From: a virus
IMG/VR virus record: IMGVR_UViG_3300036861_000270
Span: 1-55,728 of that record
Length of the DNA stretch: 55,728 bases
Strand: one strand, 5' to 3'
Shown here: positions 25,096-33,331 of the stretch, one piece after another
Position numbering within the stretch: position 1 is the stretch's first letter
Layout of the letters: the number at the start of each line of letters is the position of its first letter
Notes under the pieces: generated by a model
Database searches by the model: none
What the model saw: only the letters and a program-made list of their open reading frames with translations
What the model was told of the DNA's origin: nothing
Translations under genes and position numbers: made by a program

Positions 25096-25779
25096 GTGGC
25101 AACCAAGTACCCCGCCGCGCTCGACGACGACACCACCATCCCCGACGACCTTGTCGTGGATGGGGTGACCACCGGGCACGACACGCACCACCCGAACGCG
25201 CACGGCGCGATCCGCGCGCTTGAGGCCAAACTCGGCATCGGTAGTTCGACCGCCGCTGCCGCGACGACCGGGTGGGTGCCGGTCAAGCAGGGCGACGGGA
25301 CCACCGCGTGGGCGGCGGTACCGGCCGGGACGCCCGCCTCCACGGTCACGGCGATGGACTACACCACTGGCTCGGTGGTGGGGACCGGCACCAACTACGC
25401 GCGGGAGGACCACAAACACAAGTCGGATCGGCCGATCCTGCCGTTCCTGTGGACCGTCGACACGGTCACCAGCCCGCTGGACCTGCAATACAACCTGGTG
25501 GTGCCGTTCAACGCCGACCTGTACAGCTACACGTGCTGGCTGAAGAACGTCGCCACCAGCGGCGCCAACACCAAGGTCGACCTGAAGGTCGGCGGCACCA
25601 CCCGCCTGACGACCCAGCCGGAGATCGTGGTCGGCCAGACCGTCAACACGATCGCGGCGGTGTTCTCCTCCACCACGCTGACGGGTGGGGTGAGCGTCAT
25701 CACCACCCACGTCACGCAGGGGTCGTCTGGTGGGCCGTTGCAGATCCTGCTGCTCGTGCAGTTGACGGTGCCGGCGTGA
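25096..25779 (+). CDS. tail tip/minor tail protein
   Basis: 227 residues from GTG 25096. Begins ATKYPAALDDDTTIPDD; contains HHPNAHGAIRALEAKLG and NYAREDHKHKS, two patterns common in phage tail-fibre and appendage proteins. The last 100 residues are a beta domain (YTCWLKNVATSGANTKVDLK). TGAG overlap with the glycosidase-like protein that follows, probably part of the same tail tip. Confidence 0.7.
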   Translation: MATKYPAALDDDTTIPDDLVVDGVTTGHDTHHPNAHGAIRALEAKLGIGSSTAAAATTGWVPVKQGDGTTAWAAVPAGTPASTVTAMDYTTGSVVGTGTNYAREDHKHKSDRPILPFLWTVDTVTSPLDLQYNLVVPFNADLYSYTCWLKNVATSGANTKVDLKVGGTTRLTTQPEIVVGQTVNTIAAVFSSTTLTGGVSVITTHVTQGSSGGPLQILLLVQLTVPA

Positions 25780-28118
25780 GCCTCAACTCTCTGTTGGTCC
25801 CCAATGTCGGCTGCCTGTTCGGGGTGTGGCCGTCCACCTCGTGTAATGCGGCGACCAGTCTCGCGACCCGGGTCCGCGACCATGAGTCGCTGATCAACCG
25901 GACCTCGGCCACCAACGGTGTCCTCAACATCGTTCACGCCTACCACGATTGGAATGACTACGCGACCACGTTCCCGACCGCCGACGAGCAGACACTGGCT
26001 AGCGAGGGCCGGCTGCTGCTGATCCACTGGACCCCGCGGATCTACGGGACCTCGACGCAGTACAGCTGGGCCAATATCGCTGCGGGGGCCTACGACAACT
26101 CGATCGTGATCCCCCAGGCACGGCTGATGCGTGACTGGGGCACCAGTTTCTTCCTGGCGTTCCACAGCGAGATGAACTCCGGCTCGACGGCGCAGGGTGG
26201 CACCTACGGCACCGACGCTGACTACGCCGCCGCAGCGCAGCACCTCCACGACGTGTTCGTCGCCCAGGGCGCCACCAACGTGGTCTGGGTGTTCAACCCG
26301 TCCGGGTACACCACCACGGTCCCGACCCGGATAAACGCGCTGTACCCGGGGGACGCCTACGTCGACTGGATCAGTTTCGACCCGTACGGGAGCGCCTCGA
26401 CCAGCGAGGACCTCGACTACGTCCTGGGCACCAAGTACCCGATGATCAACTGGGCCACCGTCACCAAGAGCGGCAGCCACACCAAGCCGATCATGCTGGC
26501 CGAGTGGGGGAAGACCGAGACCGGCGGAGCCTATCCGAACACCAAGCAAGGCTTCTTCGACCAGGTCCGCACGACCCTTCAGGCCAGCTACCCGCAGATC
26601 AAGGCGATCGTCTACTTCGACGGCGTCTCCGGGGTCAGCCAGTGCCTGAACACCTCCACCAATGCCCTGAAGGGGTACCAGGATCTGGCTAAGGCGGACT
26701 ACTTCAACCCGGACCTGAGCCCGACCGGCCCACCGATCAGCACGGGCTCGTTCCGGTCCAGCGTCGCCGCCACGTTCTCCAACACCAAGTCCAAAGCGAT
26801 CACGATCCCTGTCGATGTGCAGGCCGGCGACGGGATGCTGCTGTGGCACACCTGCACCCGCGCGGAGCTCCGGCAGGCCGCTGAGGGCACCAACGCCACC
26901 AACGTCACCGTTGCCAACTCCGGCGCCAAGGGTTCCAACCCGCTGGATGGGGTGTCGGCGACCCCACCGACCTATGACACGACCCAGAAGCACTCGGGCG
27001 CCTCCTCGTGGCTTGCGGGTCTGGCCGCGCAGACAACCCGTGCTGGCTGGTGGGAGGCCAGCTTCGGGACGCAGGTCTCCGGGGTGCCGTACTGGGGGGA
27101 GAAGTACTTCCGGATCCCGTCGGTGCCACCAGCCGCGATCCGGCTGTTCCAGCAGGCCGGCGTCGCCGGCTCCCCAGCGTTCCAGTGGGGCCTGGCAATC
27201 GACGTGACCACCGGGAAGCTGGTCATCCGCGACGGTGGGGGCACCAACCGGGCAACGTCGACTGCCGCGCCCGCGGTGAACACCCAGCATCGTGTCGAAT
27301 GGCAGTGCGACTGGAACGGGTCGACCACCACCGTCATCGCGCGGCTGTTCCTCGGCACCAACGTGGACGGCACCACCCCGGATGAGACGCTGACCTCCAC
27401 GCCGTTCACGCAGGCCGCCGCGGGGGGCCGCTACTACTTCGGTGCGCTGTCCTCCACCGCGCAGACATGGGCGCCATGGGTGGACGACTTCCGGCTTTCA
27501 AAGAACGGCTGGATCGGCCCGCAAGGGACCTCCCCGGCCCTCACCGCCCCGACCGGATGGACGTTCGTTGACTCCCGGCAGATCACCGACGGGCCCGTCG
27601 AGCTCATCAGCCGGCTGTACCGCCGGACCGCGCAGGCCGGTGACCCTGGCTCCGCGATCACGCTGACCACCGACGTGCTCGCGCATGGGTCGATCGACCT
27701 GGTCGCCTACTCCGGCGTTGACCAGCTTGCCGTGGTTGATGTGTCGGCGACCCCATCCACGAAGACGACTGACTCAACCACGGTCGTCACTCCTACGACG
27801 CCGACCACCACCGGCACTGCCGACATCATCGTCTCGGCGGCGTTCACCCGCGACAACCCGGGCGGCCTCACCAGCTCCTGGACGCTACCCGGCGGGGAAG
27901 TGCAACGTGCGGTGGCGTTCCCCTCCGGCACCGCTGACGGCAGGGTCGCCGGAATCGTCACCGACGATGCCGTCACCCATGGCGTCGGAACGTACGGGGC
28001 GAAAACGTTCACCTCCAACGCCACCAGTTACTTGGGCATTGGATGGACGATCGCACTCCTGTCGACGGCGGCGGTATCCAGCGGCCAGTCGTTCGGAATG
28101 ATGCAGACGCACAACTAG
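25776..28118 (+). CDS. tail protein with GH26-like glycosidase domain
   Basis: 780 residues from GTG 25776. Residues 10-310 resemble GH26 (beta-mannanase-type) TIM barrels: IVHAYHDWNDY, LLLIHWTPRIYG, FLAFHSEMNSG (likely acid/base Glu), DAYVDWISFDPYG and IMLAEWGKTE (likely nucleophile Glu). Residues about 335-600 include a concanavalin/LamG-like beta domain (YWGEKYFRIPS, YYFGALSSTAQTW), and the remainder is another beta domain. It would degrade a host glycan during adsorption. Its stop overlaps a reverse HNH gene. Confidence 0.8.
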   Translation: MSLNSLLVPNVGCLFGVWPSTSCNAATSLATRVRDHESLINRTSATNGVLNIVHAYHDWNDYATTFPTADEQTLASEGRLLLIHWTPRIYGTSTQYSWANIAAGAYDNSIVIPQARLMRDWGTSFFLAFHSEMNSGSTAQGGTYGTDADYAAAAQHLHDVFVAQGATNVVWVFNPSGYTTTVPTRINALYPGDAYVDWISFDPYGSASTSEDLDYVLGTKYPMINWATVTKSGSHTKPIMLAEWGKTETGGAYPNTKQGFFDQVRTTLQASYPQIKAIVYFDGVSGVSQCLNTSTNALKGYQDLAKADYFNPDLSPTGPPISTGSFRSSVAATFSNTKSKAITIPVDVQAGDGMLLWHTCTRAELRQAAEGTNATNVTVANSGAKGSNPLDGVSATPPTYDTTQKHSGASSWLAGLAAQTTRAGWWEASFGTQVSGVPYWGEKYFRIPSVPPAAIRLFQQAGVAGSPAFQWGLAIDVTTGKLVIRDGGGTNRATSTAAPAVNTQHRVEWQCDWNGSTTTVIARLFLGTNVDGTTPDETLTSTPFTQAAAGGRYYFGALSSTAQTWAPWVDDFRLSKNGWIGPQGTSPALTAPTGWTFVDSRQITDGPVELISRLYRRTAQAGDPGSAITLTTDVLAHGSIDLVAYSGVDQLAVVDVSATPSTKTTDSTTVVTPTTPTTTGTADIIVSAAFTRDNPGGLTSSWTLPGGEVQRAVAFPSGTADGRVAGIVTDDAVTHGVGTYGAKTFTSNATSYLGIGWTIALLSTAAVSSGQSFGMMQTHN

Positions 28119-28654
28119 GAGAGGAGACGTTTACGGGCGCGCCTCTCACGAGCGAGTTGTCGATCGCAGGCACGGCAGCAACGTTCGCCACGGCGAGTGA
28201 TTCGCGTATTGCGCTCGTCGAATGGATGGCCGCGTAGGCAGTGCGTCATCCGCGCCCGTTGCGCACTCAATGAGCCACTACGCAGGACGTTCTCTTGCTG
28301 CGTGACCGGCTCTAGGTGAGCGGGGTTCACGCAGGATGTGACCCCGCAGAGATGGTCGATCACAAGTCCGATAGGAATCGGACCGACCATCCGCTCATAG
28401 GCGTAGCGGTGGACGAGCATGCGATGTCCTCGCTCTGGATAGCACATGCCATAGCCAGCACGGTTACGGTTGCCAGTCCAAAGCCAGCATGTCTCGGTCT
28501 TCTCAACCTTGGCCCAGAAGCGCTGTTCAGGGGTGGGCAGCTTCGTTGTCCCGAGTCGCTTCCATCGGCCGTAGTGCATCACGCACAGGCCGTGCCCGCA
28601 GTGACGGGTGACTGGCTGGTTGCAGTCATCGACTGAACAGATACGCTCTGGCAC
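28115..28654 (-). CDS. HNH homing endonuclease (reverse strand)
   Basis: 179 residues from GTG 28654, chosen because GGGAGG lies just upstream and the related gene at 31676 begins the same way; an ATG at 28717 lies inside the leader hairpin region. N-terminal Cys module (CSVDDCNQPVTRHCGHGLC), then RFWAKVEKTETCWLW, VHRYAYERMVGPIPIGLVIDH, CVNPAHLEPVTQQEN (HNH core) and a C-terminal CLRGHPFDERNT. Homologous over most of its length to the HNH at 31676. Confidence 0.87.
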   Translation of the reverse strand: MPERICSVDDCNQPVTRHCGHGLCVMHYGRWKRLGTTKLPTPEQRFWAKVEKTETCWLWTGNRNRAGYGMCYPERGHRMLVHRYAYERMVGPIPIGLVIDHLCGVTSCVNPAHLEPVTQQENVLRSGSLSAQRARMTHCLRGHPFDERNTRITRRGERCCRACDRQLARERRARKRLLS

Positions 28655-28741
28655 GTCGGTCCCTCCCGGGGGATCGGCCAGCCCCGGGCGGTCCACATCC
28701 GCGCCGGGGCACTTCATTGCCTGATTCTACTGTGCAGGTGA
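28655..28741 (-). promoter_or_regulatory. leader L4 (minus strand): ACCTG, -10, hairpin, RBS
   Basis: On the minus strand TCACCTG (28741-28735), then TAGAAT (28729-28724), then hairpin arms GCCCCGG (28710-28704) and CCGGGGC (28687-28681), then GGGAGG before GTG 28654. Same order as the forward leaders. Confidence 0.62.
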
Positions 28742-28748
28742 GACGGAC

Positions 28749-30053
28749 TTGCCGGACGTATATAGCGATGTATATCGAGACCTCTACGGCACCCTCGGCC
28801 CCCAGATCGGCGCGATCTACTCCCTCGACGGGATCAACGCGCCCCAGGTGATCGTCGAGGTCGCGTTCGGCGGGACCACCACCGTCGACCCCGCTGGCGG
28901 CTACTTCGTCCTCGACTCCTCGGCGCTTGGGACGGGGCAGCTCGGCGCGGTCGGGTTCGTCGATGTCACCGCCGACGTGCAGCGGGTCAGCTTCCAGCGT
29001 GGCCAGGCCGGCGAGTTGGAAGCCGCCTCCCCGGGTACCTGCCAGGTGTTCCTCGACAACACTGCTGGGACCTACGACCCGCTCAACCCCTCCAGCCCTT
29101 GGTACGGGCAGCTCGATGTCGGGGTGGCAGTGTGGGTCAAAGCGGTCTGGCAACAGGTCACCTATCCGCTGTTCCGCGGGTTCACCGACTCCATCAGCGT
29201 CGACGCCGGGTTCGATCCCACCGTCACCCTGGCATGCACCGACGGGCTGGAGGTGCTCGCACGGGCGGTGCTGCGGTCCGGGTTCCCCTACCCGGACGGG
29301 GAGACCACCGGCGCCCGGATCAACCGGATCCTCGACGGTGCCGCGTGGCCAACCACCCTCCGCAAGATCGACACGGGCCTGTCCACCTGCCAGCAGACCG
29401 TCCTGGCGGACGCCGGCTCGGCGTTGCAGATGGTCAACGACGCGGTTGCCACCGAGCTCGGCTTCCTCGCCGTCGACGGGAACGGCGCGGTGGTGTTCTA
29501 CGACCGCCTCCACCCCTACCTCGCGCACCGGTCCCAGACCGTCCGCGCGACCATCTCCGACGTCGGCACCGACGTGGACATGCTCGAGGTGACCGTCTCC
29601 AAGCAACGCGACACGATCGCCAACCGGGCGCTCATCACCCGCAACGGCGGCATCGAACAGCAAGCCGACGACACCACCTCCCAGGCCGCCTACGGGATCC
29701 GGACGTTCTCAGGGACTGCGGGCCCGCTGCTGCGGGTCGACTCCGACGCGCTGTCGCTCGGGAACTGGATCGTTGGCCGGTCCAAAACCCCGAACGTGCG
29801 GGTCAGCCACGTCACCATCCACTCGGAAACCCAGGGGATGTGGACGACCCTGCTTGGCCTCACCTACCTTGACCGGATTCGGGTGGTCCGCGACTACGGC
29901 CCCAACACGCTGGATGTGCAGGTCATCATCCAGTCGCTCAACCACGACATTACCCAGGACTACTGGGAGATTGGTTTCGACACCCGCAACGTCGACAACT
30001 TCAAGCCGTTTGTTTTGAACAGCTCGAAGCTCAACACCGGGACGCTGGCCTAG
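28749..30053 (+). CDS. minor tail (tail tip) protein
   Basis: 434 residues from TTG 28749, chosen because the N-terminus MPDVYSDVYRDLYG parallels MSDLYTDTYHDTYG of the gene at 32137. Contains VQRVSFQRGQAGELEAA, FLDNTAGTYDPLNPSSPW, LFRGFTDSISVD and TDGLEVLARAVL, the pattern of actinophage tail-tip proteins resembling gp27/Dit-distal components. The first 50 bases are notably A+T-rich for this genome, next to the HNH insertion. Confidence 0.78.
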   Translation: MPDVYSDVYRDLYGTLGPQIGAIYSLDGINAPQVIVEVAFGGTTTVDPAGGYFVLDSSALGTGQLGAVGFVDVTADVQRVSFQRGQAGELEAASPGTCQVFLDNTAGTYDPLNPSSPWYGQLDVGVAVWVKAVWQQVTYPLFRGFTDSISVDAGFDPTVTLACTDGLEVLARAVLRSGFPYPDGETTGARINRILDGAAWPTTLRKIDTGLSTCQQTVLADAGSALQMVNDAVATELGFLAVDGNGAVVFYDRLHPYLAHRSQTVRATISDVGTDVDMLEVTVSKQRDTIANRALITRNGGIEQQADDTTSQAAYGIRTFSGTAGPLLRVDSDALSLGNWIVGRSKTPNVRVSHVTIHSETQGMWTTLLGLTYLDRIRVVRDYGPNTLDVQVIIQSLNHDITQDYWEIGFDTRNVDNFKPFVLNSSKLNTGTLA

Positions 30054-30066
30054 GAGGACGATCACC

Positions 30067-30390
30067 ATCGCACGGAAGACTTGGTCCTCAGGCGACATCC
30101 TCACCGCCAGCGACCTGAACACGCTCGTGGTGCAGGCCGCGCCCGGCTCGAGCCGCACCCTCCACATCGGGTCGGCGGCGATCACCACCGACGCCACCGG
30201 CTACGTGACCGTGACGCATGGGGCCGGGTTCACCCCGAGCGTGGTCATCGCAATCCCGAACTCGACCGGTGGGATTGCCTACAGCGCGGTCTATGGGGTG
30301 GACACGTTCACGTCGACGACGTTCCGGCTCCGGATGGCCGGAGTGACCGGCGCCGTATCGTTCACGGTGCTGTTTCTCTGCCTGTCATGA
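30067..30390 (+). CDS. small tail protein, possible ATC start
   Basis: 107 residues if translation starts at ATC 30067, 9 bases after AGGAGG. The frame then reads ARKTWSSGDILTASDLNTLV, a very common N-terminus for phage tail-appendage proteins (xKTWxxGDxLTAxDLN), so the true start must lie here although no ATG/GTG/TTG is present. The first usual start is GTG 30127, which would remove this motif. The rest is beta-rich (VTVTHGAGFTPSVVIAIP). Confidence 0.65.
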   Translation: MARKTWSSGDILTASDLNTLVVQAAPGSSRTLHIGSAAITTDATGYVTVTHGAGFTPSVVIAIPNSTGGIAYSAVYGVDTFTSTTFRLRMAGVTGAVSFTVLFLCLS

Positions 30391-30851
30391 TCCGCGACCG
30401 GCTGCTGGGCGCCGACCATCGGCTCGCCATGGTGGTGCAGCGGCTGGTCCGCCGGCTCGGACTCCGCGGCGCGTTCCTCGGCGCGGTCGGCACCCTCGAC
30501 CTCATCTGGGCCTGGTCGCTGCTTGACCGCGACACCGCGCAACCCCTCTTCGGCGCCGCGTCCTTCCAGGTCATCATCGCCTACGGTGGCAAGCTCCACC
30601 ACGCCCGCCCGCTGCTGCCCTGGGCGCTGCTGCTCGCCACGGTCGGGCTGCTATGCCTGTGGCAGGCGTTCGTAGACGACGACCGGGCCGCGTTCGCCGC
30701 CGCGATCGGGATCAAGGTCCTGTGGGCGCTGCTCACCGTCGCGGCCTGGCCGACCGCCCACTTCCAGGTCCTCCGCGGCACCACGCAATGGGCGACACTG
30801 GCCGTGGCGGTACTGATCTGCGCCGCGGGTCTTCCGTATCGGCAGGACTAA
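30387..30851 (+). CDS. four-helix membrane protein (holin-like)
   Basis: 154 residues, ATGA overlap at the start. Hydrophobic segments near 28-48, 78-98, 105-125 and 135-152. It lies at the start of the lysis-like region, so it may be a holin or a membrane accessory protein; no specific family is recognised. Confidence 0.62.
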   Translation: MIRDRLLGADHRLAMVVQRLVRRLGLRGAFLGAVGTLDLIWAWSLLDRDTAQPLFGAASFQVIIAYGGKLHHARPLLPWALLLATVGLLCLWQAFVDDDRAAFAAAIGIKVLWALLTVAAWPTAHFQVLRGTTQWATLAVAVLICAAGLPYRQD

Positions 30852-31193
30852 ATGGCGACCTGGCTGGTGGTGCTCCTGCCGACTCTCCCCTCGGGTCTTG
30901 CCGCGGTGCTGGTTTGGCAGGTCAGCACCGCCAACCGCCGGCAGACCGCCGAACAGGCCGCCCGGACGATCGCCCTTGATGAGCGGAAGGCCGACCGGGA
31001 GGAGCTCCAAACGGCGCTTGCGTTCTGGAGGACCAGTTTCGAGGCGGTCTCCCTCGACAACAAGGAGCTCCGCAAGGAACTCGACGTGGAACGGCGGGAT
31101 CACTGGCGGACCAAGCGGCGGGTCGACAAGCTCGAGGACACGCTGCGCCGTCAAGGTCTCGAAATCCCGAACGGTTCCGAGGGCTCGACATGA
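30852..31193 (+). CDS. membrane-anchored coiled-coil protein
   Basis: 113 residues: one N-terminal membrane helix (LVVLLPTLPSGLAAVLVW) followed by a long charged helical segment (DERKADREELQTALAFW, DNKELRKELDVERRDHW). Such a layout fits a spanin-like or lysis accessory protein, or a membrane-bound structural factor. Starts directly after the previous stop. Confidence 0.6.
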   Translation: MATWLVVLLPTLPSGLAAVLVWQVSTANRRQTAEQAARTIALDERKADREELQTALAFWRTSFEAVSLDNKELRKELDVERRDHWRTKRRVDKLEDTLRRQGLEIPNGSEGST

Positions 31194-31597
31194 GCGTACG
31201 AGGATGGATCCTCAGCGGCGTCGGGATGGTGGCGTTCGTCGCGGCGGCCGTGGTCAGCTCCAGCTTGGCGCCCAAACCTGGGGAGTTCGGCCCGACCACG
31301 ATGCCGCCGTCGACCGTCACGGTGCCGTCATCGGTGCCGGGCAGCCCACCGACCACCTCGGTTCCACCGACGACCGCGCCTCCGTCGGTGTCCGGGCTGC
31401 CCGGCCCACCAGGACCCCCAGGACCCCCCGGGCCGCCGGGAAGTGTCGCGTTCGTGCCACCACCGACGACCGGGCCGCCGCCGGCCACGGCCGCACCCAC
31501 CACGGTCGGGGTGACCAGCACGACGAGATGCCGGACGCCCAAGAGCACGGTGCACCCTTCGAGTACCCTGCACCCCGCATGCCTGCCGTCGCACTGA
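31190..31597 (+). CDS. membrane protein with Pro/Thr-rich and collagen-like stalk
   Basis: 135 residues. A membrane helix or signal anchor (residues 5-27), then a Pro/Ser/Thr-rich segment and five consecutive Gly-Pro-Pro-type triplets (GLPGPPGPPGPPGPPG), then more Pro/Thr. Probably exposed outside the cell or virion. The last 25 residues (after TTRC) look arbitrary and may have been altered by the HNH insertion that follows. Confidence 0.6.
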   Translation: MSVRGWILSGVGMVAFVAAAVVSSSLAPKPGEFGPTTMPPSTVTVPSSVPGSPPTTSVPPTTAPPSVSGLPGPPGPPGPPGPPGSVAFVPPPTTGPPPATAAPTTVGVTSTTRCRTPKSTVHPSSTLHPACLPSH

Positions 31598-31675
31598 CCT
31601 GCGATAATGCATCAAGTGGCCCCGCGCGATAGTGGTCGCCGTGGCCGTGGCCGACACCTACAAGGAGGTGCCGAC
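31592..31675 (+). promoter_or_regulatory. leader L5: TGACCTG, extended -10, degenerate hairpin, RBS
   Basis: TGACCTG (31595-31601) joins TGC-GATAAT (-10 at 31603-31608). AAGTGGCCCCGCGCG matches L3, but the right arm is degenerate (GTGGCC), so the hairpin is weaker. CAAGGAGGTG then precedes GTG 31676. Confidence 0.6.
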
Positions 31676-32137
31676 GTGGCGAAGTCTGGACCAAAGCCGC
31701 GGCCAGTGGAAGAACGCTTCTGGGAGAAGGTCGAGAAGACCGACGGCTGCTGGCTGTGGATCGGGTCTAACAACGATAACGGCTATGGCCAGATTTTTGT
31801 TAATGGCCGCATGGTCTACGCTCATCGCGTTGCCTACGAGTTGTATGTAGGTCCGATTGCGGCTGGCCTTACCATCGATCATCTCTGCCGTGTCCGCGCC
31901 TGCGTGAACCCAGCACATCTGGAGGCCGTGACACAGTCGGAGAACATCCGGCGAGGTCTTGGTCCAAGGATCGTCGCCGAACTCAATCGTCGGCGAGTCA
32001 TGCAGAGGCCCAATTGCCCCGCGGGTCATCCGTTCGACGATGAGAACACCTATTGGTGGAGGGGCATGCGCCACTGTCGAACATGTCGCTCTGAGCATAG
32101 CCGCCGACGCCATCAGAAATGCTCAGGTGACAGCTGA
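31676..32137 (+). CDS. HNH homing endonuclease
   Basis: 153 residues from GTG 31676. ERFWEKVEKTDGCWLWIGS, then AHRVAYELYVGPIAAGLTIDHLC, CVNPAHLEAVTQSEN (HNH core) and NCPAGHPFDDENTYW. Clearly homologous to the reverse HNH at 28115-28654, but without its N-terminal Cys module. Inserted between the collagen-like gene and the lysin-like gene; TGATG overlap with the latter. Confidence 0.87.
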   Translation: MAKSGPKPRPVEERFWEKVEKTDGCWLWIGSNNDNGYGQIFVNGRMVYAHRVAYELYVGPIAAGLTIDHLCRVRACVNPAHLEAVTQSENIRRGLGPRIVAELNRRRVMQRPNCPAGHPFDDENTYWWRGMRHCRTCRSEHSRRRHQKCSGDS

Positions 32138-33003
32138 TGAGCGACCTCTACACCGACACCTACCACGACACGTACGGAGGTGGCATGGCGCTACGCAGGA
32201 TGTGGGATGCCGCGTTCCCGCCGACTTCTCCACCAAAGTGGGAAGTTGTCGCGTTCTACATAGGCGGTAATACTCCTCACGTTTGGACCGAAACGGAGAT
32301 CGCCCGCCAGGCGGCCCGCTACAGGCTGCCTATCTTCGTCCGCTCCCATGATGGTGATCCACTTGCCGACGCCCACAGCTCGATCGTGTGGTTGGTCAGC
32401 CATGAGGTTCCCCGCGGCGTCACCCTGGCGTTGGACTACGAAACCCGCGTCGACGCCATCTACCTGGCCGCCTTCGACCGGGCGGTCCTGGATGCCGGCT
32501 GGCGGGTGATGGTGTACGGCTCCCGCGATTTCGTGCTCCGCAATCCCAAGCCGTCCGGTGGCTACTGGGTTGCGGACTACACCGGCTCCCCGCACCTGTA
32601 CCCGGGCAGCGCCGCAACACAATGGTCGGGGAGCGAGCCGTTCGGCGGCGCCTACGACCCCAACCTTGTGGCGGACTCCACGCCACTGTGGGACACAGGG
32701 AAGGATGACATGACCACAGAAGAGCACGACGCGCTCATGTGGCTCCGCGCCAACGTCACCTCGCTCCGCGACCAGGGCGTCCGCATGACCGACCATGGCG
32801 ACCCGAACGTGATGGGCCGCTCCAACCATCTCGCGCAGGTCCGCGCCGACATCGCCGCGTTGCAGGCTGACGTGGACGCGCTCAAGCAGGCCCTCGCCGC
32901 CGGGCTGCAGCTCGACCCGGCGCAGCTCGACCAGATCAAGGCGGCCGCGTCGCTGGAGGGCACCGCGCTCGTCCAGCTCGCTGTCAGCCCGGCAGTGCCA
33001 TGA
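32137..33003 (+). CDS. endolysin-like protein with DUF1906/GH25-like domain
   Basis: 288 residues. Short N-terminal tag MSDLYTDTYHDTYG, then residues 35-195 with VVAFYIGGNTPHVW, IFVRSH, GVTLALDYETR (acidic residue at the expected active site), WRVMVYGSRD and YWVADYTGSPHL, as in Rv2525c-like glycosidase-like folds related to GH25 lysozymes. The C-terminal 90 residues are helical. Likely cell-wall hydrolase for lysis or entry; it could be a virion enzyme because it shares its N-terminal tag with the tail-tip gene at 28749. Confidence 0.72.
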   Translation: MSDLYTDTYHDTYGGGMALRRMWDAAFPPTSPPKWEVVAFYIGGNTPHVWTETEIARQAARYRLPIFVRSHDGDPLADAHSSIVWLVSHEVPRGVTLALDYETRVDAIYLAAFDRAVLDAGWRVMVYGSRDFVLRNPKPSGGYWVADYTGSPHLYPGSAATQWSGSEPFGGAYDPNLVADSTPLWDTGKDDMTTEEHDALMWLRANVTSLRDQGVRMTDHGDPNVMGRSNHLAQVRADIAALQADVDALKQALAAGLQLDPAQLDQIKAAASLEGTALVQLAVSPAVP

Positions 33004-33143
33004 ACGACCGCTCGTCCGACCCGGACAAGGTCGCCCTGCACGGCGTGGAGGAGTGGCCGGTCGGTCTGCCACTGTCGTGGGGGACCGGGACCACCTCATG
33101 GGTCTGCTGGAACCAATCGGTCACCTGGAGCAGGTCCCGATGA
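33000..33143 (+). CDS. 47-residue protein
   Basis: Starts in an ATGA overlap (ATG 33000) and ends in another (ATG 33140). Trp-rich second half (SWGTGTTSWVCWNQSVTW). Overlaps on both sides support translation; function unknown. Confidence 0.45.
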   Translation: MNDRSSDPDKVALHGVEEWPVGLPLSWGTGTTSWVCWNQSVTWSRSR

Positions 33144-33331
33144 GCACCGCGAAGTTCGTTGAGCCGAAGTGGAAGGCGGTCGGCTGCGGCATCGTCACCT
33201 GCGACGTGTGTGGCAAAGATGACCGTGTCATCTTCCTCCGGCGTGGCAGTGGCAAGACTGGCCATATCTACCGCTGCACGGAGCATGCGCACATCACCGA
33301 CTGGCACGACCCGAAGCAAGTGGACTGGTGA
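33140..33331 (+). CDS. small zinc-ribbon-like protein
   Basis: 63 residues with CDVCGKDDRVIFLRRG and YRCTEHAH, a C2-CH zinc-binding pattern. Coupled to neighbours by ATGA and GTGA overlaps. May bind nucleic acid or protein; lies directly before an HNH-like gene. Confidence 0.6.
   Translation: MSTAKFVEPKWKAVGCGIVTCDVCGKDDRVIFLRRGSGKTGHIYRCTEHAHITDWHDPKQVDW

Noticed and set aside
22432-25710. Very long open frame of over 1000 codons on the minus strand
   Set aside because: It lies antisense to the tape measure gene, is extremely Asp/His/Gln/Arg-rich, and has no RBS; it is a by-product of the G+C-rich codon pattern of the real gene.
25272-25775. Upstream extension of the GH26-like frame
   Set aside because: The frame is open but overlaps the whole tail gene 25096-25779; GTG 25776 has the TGA overlap expected in this operon and starts the recognisable protein.
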